DNA of 34,113 bases from Campylobacterota bacterium (GCA_003650125.1 QNFX01000024.1:1-34113); one strand, 5' to 3'; positions 7,595-17,024 are shown, counted from the stretch's first letter. The notes: generated by a model from the letters alone, not told the origin. Numbers and translations are program-made.

Positions 7595-8149
7595 ATGAAT
7601 TATTCTGCGTTATTAATAGGTATCATCCCTCTTTTAATTTTTGTTTTAGTTGATACTTTTGCAGGCCTTAAGGTCGCACTAATTTCTACCGTGGCCATGG
7701 CCCTGTTAGAAGGGGTGTTTAGTTTTTACTATTTTGGCGAAATTGACTCCGTCACCATATTCTCTCTTTTTAGCGTAGTTCTCTTTTGTTACATCTCTTT
7801 TAGAAAAAAAGATCCTCTCTTTATCAAGCTTCAGCCAGCAATATTAAGTCTTGTGATGGGGCTCGTACTGATTATATCTTTTTCCATTCATGAACCTTTG
7901 CTTTTAAATCTGGCCACTAAATATAAGGAGTTGTATCCCCCAGAATTTCAACTTCAATTTGCTAATCCTCATTTTTTAAAACTGTTGGAAATATCTACTT
8001 TTTCCATGGGTCTTGGTTTATTGGCCCACGCTCTGGTCACAGCACTTGCCGCTTTTAAGTTATCTAATTGGTGGTGGCTGGCAGTAAGAGGGGTAGGATT
8101 TTATTTTTTTGTAGGACTTAGTCTTGTCATTCAAAAAAGTTTTATTTAA
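7595..8149 (+). CDS. YciB/IspZ-like inner membrane protein
   Basis: The 184-residue product has five or six membrane segments, roughly at residues 5-22, 27-47, 55-67, 80-97, 130-152 and 160-180. The layout, with FRKKDPLFIKLQPAILSLVMG after the third helix and a C-terminal AFKLSNWWWLAVRGVGFYF, resembles the YciB (septation protein A) family, which influences envelope integrity and division. Similarity is judged by eye, so the name is tentative. The ribosome site is GGGAGA. The gene stands alone, with 213 bases upstream in which I see only a short direct repeat of GCTCCAAG and no clear promoter. Confidence 0.5.
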   Translation: MNYSALLIGIIPLLIFVLVDTFAGLKVALISTVAMALLEGVFSFYYFGEIDSVTIFSLFSVVLFCYISFRKKDPLFIKLQPAILSLVMGLVLIISFSIHEPLLLNLATKYKELYPPEFQLQFANPHFLKLLEISTFSMGLGLLAHALVTALAAFKLSNWWWLAVRGVGFYFFVGLSLVIQKSFI

Positions 8150-8354
8150 ATTAAATTTATTTTAAAATGCCCTTTTTCTTGAAGTTCGTTAGGTTCAATT
8201 CGTTGCTAGACGTATACTCATATTATTAATCTTGTTAAATGAGGTTGTAATAAAAGTTCTAAAACTATGTGTATTTTCTTTTTTGATTATGGAACTCACA
8301 GGGTCTGTCTATTCCAAAACTCAAAAACAAAAGGAAAAGCGATTAAAGAAAGAG

Positions 8355-8374
8355 GGCCCCTCAAATGAGGGGCC
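8355..8374 (-). terminator. Terminator of the metzincin lipoprotein operon
   Basis: GGCCCCTC and GAGGGGCC form a perfect 8-bp stem with a 4-base loop, 6 bases past the stop codon of the gene at 8380. The minus strand continues CTCTTTCTTT. The plus strand continues ACTTTTTAT, so it may also stop transcription from the left. Confidence 0.8.
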
Positions 8375-8379
8375 ACTTT

Positions 8380-11300
8380 TTATAGGGCGTTGACGTGAGT
8401 AGGAAGCAGCGTGATGGCCTTCATATGACCTGCAATCAGCTCATGCATAGTACCTGCCATATAAGTTTCAAGAACATCTAAATCCATCTCATAGAGTTTT
8501 TTAATTGCATCAGTTGCATCAACTGGAGCGACACCCATGGTATCTTGGATTTTAACCAGCTCAACAATTCCTTCTTTACCTAATTCACGGTAGAGCTTTT
8601 CCAACTCCTGAGATGCCTCTTTAGGAAGTCTGAAATTGTCTATTAAATACTGTGCAGTAATCTCATTACCTCTTTCTTCAAGAGTCACAAGCATCTCTAA
8701 AAGGCCCTTAGGGTATTTGATCGCCATCTTTTGAATATCACTAAGCTGTGAAATTATGGCGGGAGTTACTCTCTCTTTGATAACCGCCTGGATATCTTTT
8801 ACTTCGTAGGTATTAAGTACATCGAAATTTTCCATGGTTGTCATCATTTTGTATGCCAATTCATTTTTCTCAGATGCCATATAGATGATCTCATCAATTT
8901 CTAAGGTCTTAAAGATTTTAGATGTATGGGATTCACCAATATCTTTTTTTCTGACCGTGAAGTAGTTCACATTTTTTCGCGTACTGGAAAGAGTATCACC
9001 ACCTAGAATCGTTTCCCACTTTTTGGCATTTTTAAGTAAAATTTTGTTTAAAGGAGGATTGCCAACTGATGGAATTTCCAGAAACTCTCTTAAACCATGG
9101 TAAGGAAGATCAGCAGTGGAGATAACACTTTTTAAGTTTAGCGTGTAGGGCATGTTATCAGCGTAGGGTTTCCCATTCTTATCAAGAAAAGGTAGTGCCT
9201 GTGCCAAAGGTTCACCTAGGATCATATGGTCCACTATATTTTTAAGCAAAGGTTGAACGTAGGAGAAATCCCAGAAGTTTTTGTAACCACCACTTCCGGA
9301 AACTTCATTAAACCTTTGGGTAAGTGCTTTCATGGCAAGCAGCTTATCTGCCCAGATTCCTAGGGCCGCTCTATCACTTGAGTATGGGTGCAAGGGATTT
9401 AGATCCATCTGAGAATTTAGGAACTTTCCAACTTCTCCCCTTACAACTTTACCTTCTTTTTCCATCGCCGCTTTAACTGCTGGATGGAAACAAGAGGTTA
9501 CTAAGTGTCTGGTTTTTTGCATGACACCTTTGGTATAGATCTCAGATAGAGTTCTATGTTCAACAGTTTTTTTAGCATCTTTAATATCGGCCAAGGCACA
9601 AAGATGATCTGGCGTCTTTAAGATTTTAAGGAAAAGATTTCCAATCATTCTTGTGGCATGAATTCTGTCTTCTAATTCATCACAGATAGAACCGAGTTGC
9701 TCTTTCCAAGCGGCAGGACAACCAATGCCATGATAGGGAGAGGGGAAGAAAGAGTATTTTTCCCATTCTTCAAACAGTGCCCTCATTTGATTGAACTGTC
9801 TGTATCTGTAAGAGATGTAATTTGCCATTCTATAGATGTTGTAAGAATTTCTATCATCCCTTAAATTGGCAGTATCATAAGAATTTTCGTATCTTTTAAT
9901 TAAAGATTCCGCAATTTCTTTAAGATTGGTTCCTTCATCAAACCTATTACACTTTGCCGAAGTCCCTGCATGTTCATCACTACAATACATATAAGACTTA
10001 GTTTGAACATTCTCTAAACTCTTTAGCGTTGAGTCCAGTTTGTAAATTTGACCATCTACAGATTCAATTTCACGGGCCATGGAAAATCTTAGCGCCGCAA
10101 TATCGTATTTACCAAATTTGGTAAGTTCATTTAACTCACTTCCCGCATAATCCATAATGGAGCTATAAGATGGACTCGTGTGAAGACCTAGCTTTTGGGC
10201 CTCTTCTTTTGTGTAGAAGTTCTTTTTATCCACTGAACCGCTGAAGTTATGTCTAAGTCCTAAGTTGTGTCCCAGCTCATGAACTAGAGTTGAGGTATAG
10301 ATAAATGGGAGGATCATATTTTCCGCATGTTTTTTTTGCGATCTAGTTAAGTGATCCCATTTTTTTAAAACACTCTCATTATGAAAATCAGTACCAAGAC
10401 CTTTAACTCCTGGTAGTAATTTTTTAGAACTTGCGGCAATGTTGAAGAACTCTAAAGCATAGGCATTATTTTGGGCATAACGATTAAGTCTGGAGTTCTC
10501 CTTTTTCATTACTTCTTTTAACTTTTCTGGGAGGTAAACCTTCTCATCTAGTTGATTGTGATTTAGGTTCTCTTTTAAGAGAGTATCTAAAGCATTGGCC
10601 TCACCCTTGATTTTGTAGGCAATGGTAGGGTTCATTTGATTATCTACCGCAGGGCCTGACGCGACAGGTTCGGAGATTACTGTCGTTTTTGAATTTTTTA
10701 TTTTACTTCTTTCAATTGAAAGCCTTCTCATAGAATTCCATAGGTGTCTTAGAGTGGATTTTAAAACTCCACTATACATATTAGTATGGGCCTGAAGGAT
10801 TTCACCGGTTCTTGGATTGGTTACAGATGGGCCATAACCTAATAGTCCATTGGCCAGTGGTTCATCAATTAAAACAATCATGTTGTTTCGAAGGTCTCCT
10901 GGTTTTTTCCCTGAAGGGGCCTTTAGTTCAATTTGAATTCCTGTATTGGCCTGTTTTAAAGACTTGTTTATAGAATCTATCGCAACATAGGTAGCATCTT
11001 TTAAAATACTATTTTCCTCTTTATCGAAAGAATCAGAGAGGTGGTAGATGAGCTTTTTATTTTTAGGATTCCATCTATTTAAGTAATGAATGGTTTTTTG
11101 TCTTCCTCTTAAAAATTGATCATCTAAAATAGTTTCAGTTTCCTTGAAGAAACCAAACTTATTTTGGTCTTTAATAGGGTATTTTACCTTTTGGTAATCT
11201 TTTGAGGCCAGATCTTTAAGTCTGACTAAAGAGTAGTAAAATCTTACATTAAAGGTTGAGGCATGAAGCTTGCCTGAGAAATAATTATCAGCAATGCAAT

Positions 11301-11901
11301 TATAAGAGGTCGATGCTTTATAAGTCTTTTCCAGTTGAATATTGATTACTCCTTTTTTCATTTCGTAATCAACGAGTTTTGTCGCGACCTTTCTCAAACA
11401 GCTTGAACTAACAGTGAAAAGATCAAGCGGATTTATTTCTCTAACTTCTAGACCGGCAGGGTTAGGTTTGAAAAATGGTTTTTGATTCCATGTAATTTCA
11501 TTGTTTTCTTCTTCTCTATTAGTACATTCACCTAAATTGTTGGTGGCACATCTATAGGCATGAAAAGTTCCTGGAATTAAAAGAACGGGTGAATTGTTAA
11601 GTTCATTATCACTAAATCTTTCATCTTTTTCAGGTTGATAAACTTCAATACCTTGCTCTCCAAAACGAATTTTTACAATCTTAGCGCTACCTTGGAAAAA
11701 AGGATCGGCCTCAGTTACTTCACGGGGAGAACCCATGGTCATTGGAACATAGACATACTCAGCTTTAGTATCAAAGCTTTTAGAGATGTTTGTTAGTTTT
11801 ACGTCTTTGTGAACACTCTCATACTCAGGCTTTTTCGCACAACCAAATACAAAAAGAAGAGATGATACAGTTAGCGCTAGAATTTTAGGTAGTTTTTTCA
11901 T
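8380..11901 (-). CDS. Large metzincin-type zinc metalloprotease lipoprotein
   Basis: The 1173-residue product begins with a lipoprotein signal (SLLFVFGC, C21 lipidated), so it is anchored in the envelope. The protease core is HELGHNLGLRHNFSGS (H541, E542, H545, H551) with the methionine turn SSIMDYAGSE (M583), the metzincin pattern seen in the DUF4953/Met-zincin group. An N-terminal domain of about 500 residues carries a cysteine motif YRCATNNLGECTNREEE, and several hundred residues follow the core. The gene is preceded by a strong AAGGAGG site, 18 bases after the beta-barrel gene, and is followed by a terminator. A paralogue of similar length lies at 17025. Likely substrates are extracellular or periplasmic proteins; the specific target is unknown. 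Confidence 0.85.
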   Translation of the reverse strand: MKKLPKILALTVSSLLFVFGCAKKPEYESVHKDVKLTNISKSFDTKAEYVYVPMTMGSPREVTEADPFFQGSAKIVKIRFGEQGIEVYQPEKDERFSDNELNNSPVLLIPGTFHAYRCATNNLGECTNREEENNEITWNQKPFFKPNPAGLEVREINPLDLFTVSSSCLRKVATKLVDYEMKKGVINIQLEKTYKASTSYNCIADNYFSGKLHASTFNVRFYYSLVRLKDLASKDYQKVKYPIKDQNKFGFFKETETILDDQFLRGRQKTIHYLNRWNPKNKKLIYHLSDSFDKEENSILKDATYVAIDSINKSLKQANTGIQIELKAPSGKKPGDLRNNMIVLIDEPLANGLLGYGPSVTNPRTGEILQAHTNMYSGVLKSTLRHLWNSMRRLSIERSKIKNSKTTVISEPVASGPAVDNQMNPTIAYKIKGEANALDTLLKENLNHNQLDEKVYLPEKLKEVMKKENSRLNRYAQNNAYALEFFNIAASSKKLLPGVKGLGTDFHNESVLKKWDHLTRSQKKHAENMILPFIYTSTLVHELGHNLGLRHNFSGSVDKKNFYTKEEAQKLGLHTSPSYSSIMDYAGSELNELTKFGKYDIAALRFSMAREIESVDGQIYKLDSTLKSLENVQTKSYMYCSDEHAGTSAKCNRFDEGTNLKEIAESLIKRYENSYDTANLRDDRNSYNIYRMANYISYRYRQFNQMRALFEEWEKYSFFPSPYHGIGCPAAWKEQLGSICDELEDRIHATRMIGNLFLKILKTPDHLCALADIKDAKKTVEHRTLSEIYTKGVMQKTRHLVTSCFHPAVKAAMEKEGKVVRGEVGKFLNSQMDLNPLHPYSSDRAALGIWADKLLAMKALTQRFNEVSGSGGYKNFWDFSYVQPLLKNIVDHMILGEPLAQALPFLDKNGKPYADNMPYTLNLKSVISTADLPYHGLREFLEIPSVGNPPLNKILLKNAKKWETILGGDTLSSTRKNVNYFTVRKKDIGESHTSKIFKTLEIDEIIYMASEKNELAYKMMTTMENFDVLNTYEVKDIQAVIKERVTPAIISQLSDIQKMAIKYPKGLLEMLVTLEERGNEITAQYLIDNFRLPKEASQELEKLYRELGKEGIVELVKIQDTMGVAPVDATDAIKKLYEMDLDVLETYMAGTMHELIAGHMKAITLLPTHVNAL

Positions 11902-11919
11902 TTTTTCCTCTCCTCCTTT

Positions 11920-12756
11920 TTAAAGAATAAAATTAAACACCATGAAAGCAACCGACTGGTTACTATCAAAAAGTGCGACGTTGGAATCTCTTCCATTTAC
12001 CGCCAGGATATTACCACCAAGGGCATGTCCTATCCCGACACTGAATTTATTGGTTATGCTATAAGATAGTGTTTGGTTTGATCCATAATAGTCTCGGATG
12101 TTTCCTTCGTAGGTCAAGGCCTTCGTATAAGAAAAATCTAAAGCGAGATTTAGTTTTTTTAAGAAGTTCCAATCAACTCCTCCAAGTCCTAAAATTTTGA
12201 ATTGGTTATTGGATGATCCATAAGCGTTAGTATGGGAGCGATGAAAGTTTTGTAAGATGTCCATACGGGCATAACCACCGATACTAGGTATGCCAATTCC
12301 CGCCAAATCAAATCCTAGTATTAAGGCCAGTCGATAGGCAGTACTTAGATAGATTACCTCTCTTGAAAATTCGCTGATGGGGAGATACAAGTTTAGTTTT
12401 GCAGTTAATCCAAGACTTTTGTTAAATTGCACTAGAGGTTTGGTGACTGCTATAAATGTATCTCGAATTTCACCTTTTCTCTCTCCTATGAAACTTTTAT
12501 CAAAAAATAGGCCAGTAGCAATCGTCCAGCTTTTTGGCAAAGAAAGAGAAAATCTAAGTCCACTGGAGTTGGTGAAGCTTTTATTGATGTCATCATATTG
12601 TTTAAAGTCGGTATTAAAAGATGATGAAAAAGAAAATCTGTAATTTATCTTACTTTTTTTAACCTTCACTTTTTTTAAAGGCGTAACTTTTATCTCGGAT
12701 GCAAAGGAGCTTAGGGTGAGAAGCGAGAATGTAAGTAAGACATAAGATAATTTCAT
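11920..12756 (-). CDS. Exported outer-membrane beta-barrel protein
   Basis: The 278-residue product has a signal peptide (LSYVLLTFSLLTLSSFASE). A short basic linker (KKVKVKKSK) follows, then alternating aromatic and polar strands such as NYRFSFSSSF, KSWTIATGLFF and NQTLSYSITNKFSVGIGH, ending in MVFNFIL. This is the pattern of an outer-membrane beta barrel, about 12 strands by eye. No family name is recognised. It is the first gene of a two-gene operon with the metzincin lipoprotein, so it may serve as its partner or as an export or anchoring companion; that is inference. Confidence 0.7.
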   Translation of the reverse strand: MKLSYVLLTFSLLTLSSFASEIKVTPLKKVKVKKSKINYRFSFSSSFNTDFKQYDDINKSFTNSSGLRFSLSLPKSWTIATGLFFDKSFIGERKGEIRDTFIAVTKPLVQFNKSLGLTAKLNLYLPISEFSREVIYLSTAYRLALILGFDLAGIGIPSIGGYARMDILQNFHRSHTNAYGSSNNQFKILGLGGVDWNFLKKLNLALDFSYTKALTYEGNIRDYYGSNQTLSYSITNKFSVGIGHALGGNILAVNGRDSNVALFDSNQSVAFMVFNFIL

Positions 12757-12927
12757 TTTTTCCTTCCGAGGCCATAGGCATATTTAATAGAGCAACTTGC
12801 ATGCCAAATTATCTCATGCAAAAGTTGAAGTTTTCTACTTAATTCCAAGGAGTTGAGTGTCTTACCTCTTCTTACAGGATAAACTGACACCATTGGTGGG
12901 AGAAAGCACCCCCATTAACGCGTACGA

Positions 12928-13599
12928 CTATAGTATATTGGAGGCAAAGAGCTCTTTTAGGCCCGTCATATTCTCTTCCCAAATTCCTTTGAGGGTCACC
13001 CCTTCTGCTAGAGTTGGGCATTCAAAAGTGAGGACGGGAGCATTATATTTTTCAGGCCCAAAATCTCCGAGGGATCCCGGGGTAGGGTAGTTTTCAATCT
13101 CTTTTACCATTGGGTAAGAGTTAAATTTGTGGAGAAGTTTTGCAATTTCCTCACAGTCGCCATTGTAGTTAAGCATGGGTTTCCATGAGTGAAAACTCAA
13201 GATCAATTTAGGACTGAATTTATCAAAAAGTTTTATTAAAAATTGGTTTTCCGGTTCCGATGAAGGGCCAGGCCCGGGATTGTATTTTGCCTTTTTAAAC
13301 TCTGTGTTCCAAGAATTGGCAGGTAGGTTACGATTTAAATCCACCCCGTGAGAATTTACCCTAGTTCCAGAGCGATAACCATCCACATTTAAAATAGGAA
13401 TTATGATTAAGGGAAGAGATAGATCTTCTTTTTCTTGGAGCCAGTTAAAAAGTTTTTGTAAAACATAGACCCCTTCAACTTCATCACCATGGGTTCCGGC
13501 CATTAAGTAAACATATTTGTCGGCCTTTTCTTCACTTCTAAAGCAAGGGATTTTGTCTCCCTCTACACTTGCCCCAGGCCTTAAGTCTAAAAAGTTCAT
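12928..13599 (-). CDS. M14-family zinc carboxypeptidase, MpaA-like
   Basis: The 223-residue product has the M14 zinc site: AGTHGDEVEG (H37, E40) and SFHSW (H137). NVDGYRSGTR and GVDLNRNLP supply the substrate-binding arginine and asparagine. The catalytic glutamate is in TFECPT (E193). There is no signal peptide, so it should work in the cytoplasm. The size and motifs recall MpaA, which cuts murein tripeptide between D-Glu and meso-diaminopimelate during wall recycling, but other M14 peptidases are possible. Its ATG has an AAAGGA site and lies 2 bases after the pterin-synthase gene, so the two are co-transcribed. Confidence 0.82.
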   Translation of the reverse strand: MNFLDLRPGASVEGDKIPCFRSEEKADKYVYLMAGTHGDEVEGVYVLQKLFNWLQEKEDLSLPLIIIPILNVDGYRSGTRVNSHGVDLNRNLPANSWNTEFKKAKYNPGPGPSSEPENQFLIKLFDKFSPKLILSFHSWKPMLNYNGDCEEIAKLLHKFNSYPMVKEIENYPTPGSLGDFGPEKYNAPVLTFECPTLAEGVTLKGIWEENMTGLKELFASNIL

Positions 13600-13601
13600 T
13601 T

Positions 13602-14093
13602 TTATTCCTTTAATATATAGCTCGCCGATTGACCTGGCGTTTCCTCAACCTCTATCTCTAAATGGGGAAAATTAAAATTATAATCGAGTTTAATTTTTGC
13701 TTTGATTTTTCTTGCCAAATACATGGCAAGCCTTTCAGCACTAATATTTGCTAAGGGTAAAATAAGTACATCTTTTACCGGAAAGCTGAAAAAATCACCA
13801 TCTGGTGTAACGTAGTGTAAATTTTTATCTTGAAAGGAGATTTTGACTGAGGGGTTTTCCCCGGGCAATAGAAGTCGATGATCGAGAGAATCACAAATCT
13901 CTCTTACAATGGGTTTGATATTTAAAAAATCAAAAACCATATCGCCATTTAAATCAGTAGATTTTCCCTGAACGGTCACACGATAATTATGCCCATGGAG
14001 TGGTTCTCTACTTCCATCAGAAAAAATCAAGAAGTGCGAACAGGCAAAATTAAAATATTGTTTGTAGACTTTTATAGAAAAATCTAGTCCCAC
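13602..14093 (-). CDS. 6-pyruvoyl-tetrahydropterin synthase family enzyme, PTPS-III-like
   Basis: The 163-residue product has the zinc site of the QueD/PTPS family: H20 in ACSHFL, and H33 and H35 in EPLHGHNY. The D71-H72 pair and the pterin-holding E150/E151 near the end are also present. The catalytic cysteine of QueD (CxxxHGH) is missing; an arginine is at that place and a glutamate sits as E-x-x-H-G-H. This is the pattern reported for PTPS-III enzymes, which make 6-hydroxymethyl-dihydropterin for folate in bacteria lacking FolB. A folate role is therefore likelier than queuosine. The start is GTG with AGGAT 7 bases upstream. Confidence 0.82.
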   Translation of the reverse strand: MGLDFSIKVYKQYFNFACSHFLIFSDGSREPLHGHNYRVTVQGKSTDLNGDMVFDFLNIKPIVREICDSLDHRLLLPGENPSVKISFQDKNLHYVTPDGDFFSFPVKDVLILPLANISAERLAMYLARKIKAKIKLDYNFNFPHLEIEVEETPGQSASYILKE

Positions 14094-14222
14094 AATTTAT
14101 CCTCATTGGTAAAATAAACAGTTATCACAGCTGAAAAATTAAGCAAAGACAAACAAGCTGCATAAAATGGGTGTTCAAAAAAGTAATCTTGGGATATATT
14201 TTTATTTTTTATAAGAGGAATT

Positions 14223-15443
14223 ATGGATCCAGCACTGGAAAAAGAAGTACAAAAACAACTTGAGTACCTTAAAAAAGGGGTCTCTGAAATAACTCCAGAG
14301 GATGAGTTTGTTGCTATGCTTCGAAAGTCTATCGATTCTGGAGTGCCTCTAAGGGTTAAATGTGGAATTGACCCTACTAGTCCAGATGTTCACCTCGGAC
14401 ATACCGTGCCATTTAGAAAGATGCGGCACTTCCAGAATATGGGCCATATCGGAACGGTTATTATTGGAGACTACACCGCCAGTATTGGTGACCCCTCAGG
14501 AAAAAATGAGTCCCGACCTCCACTTTCAGAGGATCAAATAAAGTTAAATTCACAGCAGTATATGGATCAGATGTATATGATCCTTGATAAAGAACGAACA
14601 GAAGTGAGCTTTCAATCCGAGTGGTTTGAAGAGGTTTCCCTAAAAGATGTGATTAGATGGGCCTCCCAAACGACAGTGGCAAAACTGCTTTCCCATGAAA
14701 CTTTTAGAATCAGATTAGAGAAAAATCTACCTCTTTCTCTTCATGAACTTTTTTATCCAGTCTTACAGGGGATCGACTCTGTCTATGTGAAAGCAGATGT
14801 TGAACTTGGTGGAACGGATCAAAAATTTAATGTACTCATGGGAAGAGATTTTCAAAAACTAGAAGGACTAAAACCTCAGGTGGCGATGCTTCTACCTATT
14901 ATCACTGGAACCTGTGGCTCTCAGAAAATGTCCAAGTCCTTGGGCAACTATATTGGAATATTAGATGAACCTTTTGATAAATTTGGAAAGGTTATGAGTA
15001 TTCCAGATGAGCAAATGTGTGAATACTATGAACTTTTAACGGAAACGCCCCTGGAAAAGGTCTCTGAGTTGAGAGCAGGGCTAAAAGATCATACCCTTCA
15101 TCCCAACGAGTTAAAAAAGAATCTCGCCTCTATGATAGTTGATGATTTTCATGATCTTGGTACTGGCCAGGCCATGCGTGAGCAATTTGAAAATGTTTTC
15201 AAAAAGAAGAAACTTCCCGATGATATCCCTGAATTTGCATTTCAAAGGGGAACTCAGTTAGTAGATATTTTATTCTCTTCAGGACTGCTTAGTAGTAAAG
15301 GTGAAGTTCGTCGGATGGTAAAACAAAATGCCGTATCCATTGTGGATGGTGATAAAATTACCAATGCCGAGGTCCTTTTAGATGATTCCTATGCCGGAAA
15401 AGTTATTAAGGTGGGGAAAAGAAAATTTTTAAAATTAATCTAG
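14223..15443 (+). CDS. tyrS: Tyrosine-tRNA ligase
   Basis: The 406-residue product has the class I synthetase motifs HLGH (residues 57-60, the HIGH box) and KMSKS (235-239). The tyrosine-binding segments VIIGDYTASIGDPSG and ADVELGGTDQKFN are present, with an S4 RNA-binding domain at the C-terminus (about 340-404). It charges tRNA-Tyr with tyrosine in the cytoplasm. The length and shorter linker fit the TyrZ-like subgroup found in many non-model bacteria. The ribosome site is AGAGGAA. The gene leads a run of three plus-strand genes that closes at the terminator near 16960. The upstream gap of 129 bases shows no clear T-box or other leader. Confidence 0.97.
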   Translation: MDPALEKEVQKQLEYLKKGVSEITPEDEFVAMLRKSIDSGVPLRVKCGIDPTSPDVHLGHTVPFRKMRHFQNMGHIGTVIIGDYTASIGDPSGKNESRPPLSEDQIKLNSQQYMDQMYMILDKERTEVSFQSEWFEEVSLKDVIRWASQTTVAKLLSHETFRIRLEKNLPLSLHELFYPVLQGIDSVYVKADVELGGTDQKFNVLMGRDFQKLEGLKPQVAMLLPIITGTCGSQKMSKSLGNYIGILDEPFDKFGKVMSIPDEQMCEYYELLTETPLEKVSELRAGLKDHTLHPNELKKNLASMIVDDFHDLGTGQAMREQFENVFKKKKLPDDIPEFAFQRGTQLVDILFSSGLLSSKGEVRRMVKQNAVSIVDGDKITNAEVLLDDSYAGKVIKVGKRKFLKLI

Positions 15444-15452
15444 GAATTTATT

Positions 15453-16109
15453 TTGGATAACCTGCAAATGGCCAAGGCCATAACAGAATTAAAAAAACAT
15501 TTTTCTACGGACCAACAGGCCATGGCGGCCATTTTGGTTCTTCAAAAAAAACTAAATACGCTTTTGGCCAGTCCTGATGATGGGGAACCGGAGTCTGATG
15601 AAGATTTCCCTCTACCTAAAGAATTAGTCGATAGGCCAGAATCCTTTGCGCTTTTTTCTGACGGCGCCTGTCGAGGTAATCCAGGACCTGGTGCCTGGGG
15701 AGCTATGGGGCAAGACAGTGAGGGTAATGTTATATTTGAAAAGTGGGGAGTCGATATCGCTACCACCAATAATAAAATGGAACTCGAAGGGGCCATTAAG
15801 GCATTAGAGGTAATAGGCGAGTACTTAACTACAAATTCTCTATCTCATAAGGTTCCCTTATTTCTATACAGTGATTCGCGTTACGTAGTTGATGGTATTA
15901 CGAGCTGGGTTGCTGGATGGAAAAAAAGAGGATGGAAAAAAGCAGATAGAAAAACACCGGAAAATCTTGAACAATGGCAAGAACTTGATACCTTGAGTTA
16001 CAATTTCCCTAATTTAAGATTTTTGTGGGTGAAAGGGCATGCGGGACATCCACAAAACGAGAGATGTGATGAAATGGCAAACTTTGCTCTAGACCAACTG
16101 GATACTTAA
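15453..16109 (+). CDS. rnhA: Ribonuclease HI with N-terminal extension
   Basis: The 218-residue product carries the RNase HI domain from about residue 64 to the end. The active-site acids are D70 (FSDGACRGNPG), E110 (NNKMELEGAI), D141 (LYSDSRYVVDG) and D206 (NERCDEMAN), with the flexible-loop histidines in KGHAGHP. It cuts RNA in RNA-DNA hybrids. The first 60 residues are extra: a short helix-rich part, then an acidic stretch (DDGEPESDEDF), and they do not look like a hybrid-binding domain. I take the TTG at 15453 as start, because AGGAAT lies 5 bases upstream; the ATG at 15468 is the alternative. It lies 9 bases after tyrS. Confidence 0.93.
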   Translation: MDNLQMAKAITELKKHFSTDQQAMAAILVLQKKLNTLLASPDDGEPESDEDFPLPKELVDRPESFALFSDGACRGNPGPGAWGAMGQDSEGNVIFEKWGVDIATTNNKMELEGAIKALEVIGEYLTTNSLSHKVPLFLYSDSRYVVDGITSWVAGWKKRGWKKADRKTPENLEQWQELDTLSYNFPNLRFLWVKGHAGHPQNERCDEMANFALDQLDT

Positions 16110-16152
16110 TTATAAAAATATAGATAGTTTAAATTAACAAAGGATAGGACAA

Positions 16153-16920
16153 ATGAAGAAGAGTATTATTTTAACGCTGGTATTAGGGTTATTCCTAGTC
16201 AGTTGTAAACAAAGTGGGCCAGCTAAGGTTGAGCTAAAAACAGAAGAAGATAAAACTTTTTATGCTCTTGGAGTAATGTTTGGTTCAAGACTAAACAACC
16301 TAGATCTGACGGATCAAGAAATTGCTGCTCTAATGGCCGGTCTTCGAGCTTCTGCAAGAAGAGAAAAAACTGAAGTTGATATAGCTGTATACCAGCAAAA
16401 AGTACACACGACTCTTTCTGAAAGAATGAAGTCCTTTGCTACCAAAGTAAAAACTGAAGGATCCACTTATCTTGATAACTTTGTTAAAGATGGCGCTAAA
16501 AAAACCAAAAGTGGATTGGCCTATAAAATTGAAAATGCTGGAAATAATAAAAAAGCGAAGGCGACTGATGTCGTTGACGTTCACTACCATGGGACGCTAA
16601 TTGATGGAACGGTTTTTGATTCTTCAAAAGATCGAAAGAAATCAGTATCTTTTCCACTAAATAGAGTTATCAAAGGTTGGACCGAAGGGCTTCAACTTAT
16701 TGGTGAAGGTGGTAAAGTAAGATTAGTTATTCCAAGTGACCTTGCTTATGGAGATAACGGCGCTCCTCCAAAAATACCCGGTGGTGCCACTCTTATTTTT
16801 GATGTAGAGCTTATCTCCATTAAAAAAGAAACCGCTCCACCAGCTGGAAAGGGCAATAAAAAGTCCTCTAAAAAAGGAAGAAGAAGTGGCATGAAAAAAA
16901 GTGGCATGAGAAAAAGCTAG
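16153..16920 (+). CDS. FKBP-type peptidyl-prolyl isomerase lipoprotein
   Basis: The 255-residue product has a lipoprotein signal with LFLVSC (C18). An N-terminal helical domain of the FkpA/Mip type (about 35-115) comes next. The FKBP domain follows (about 120-225), seen in VVDVHYHGTLIDGTVFDSS, LNRVIKGWTEGL and RLVIPSDLAYG. It speeds proline isomerisation and chaperones exported proteins in the periplasm or on the outer membrane. The last 25 residues are a strongly basic tail with the repeat SGMKKSGMRKS. The gene is 43 bases after rnhA with its own AAAGGAT site and is followed by a strong terminator. Confidence 0.92.
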   Translation: MKKSIILTLVLGLFLVSCKQSGPAKVELKTEEDKTFYALGVMFGSRLNNLDLTDQEIAALMAGLRASARREKTEVDIAVYQQKVHTTLSERMKSFATKVKTEGSTYLDNFVKDGAKKTKSGLAYKIENAGNNKKAKATDVVDVHYHGTLIDGTVFDSSKDRKKSVSFPLNRVIKGWTEGLQLIGEGGKVRLVIPSDLAYGDNGAPPKIPGGATLIFDVELISIKKETAPPAGKGNKKSSKKGRRSGMKKSGMRKS

Positions 16921-16946
16921 TTTTTCAAAACAAATTTTTTTTATAG

Positions 16947-16973
16947 GGCCATCTTATTGATGGCCTTTTTTTT
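16947..16973 (+). terminator. Rho-independent terminator after the FKBP gene
   Basis: GGCCATC and GATGGCC form a 7-bp stem with the loop TTATT, followed by eight T, 26 bases past the stop codon. It separates the tyrS-rnhA-FKBP run from the metzincin gene. Confidence 0.88.
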
Positions 16974-17024
16974 AAGAATAAACACCCAGAAACCGATTAG
17001 AAAGTAACAATCTCCGGGGTGTAA

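Noticed and set aside
8267-8368. A 33-codon frame beginning with ATG on the plus strand before the terminator.
   Set aside because: There is no ribosome site, the frame ends inside the terminator stem, and the peptide resembles no known protein.
12895-12915. A possible hairpin of TGGGGG and CTCCCA after the M14 gene.
   Set aside because: The stem needs a G-T pair and there is no T-run on the minus strand, so terminator function is not supported.
12857-13090. A 77-codon frame on the plus strand.
   Set aside because: It lies opposite the conserved M14 gene and has no ribosome site or recognisable sequence.
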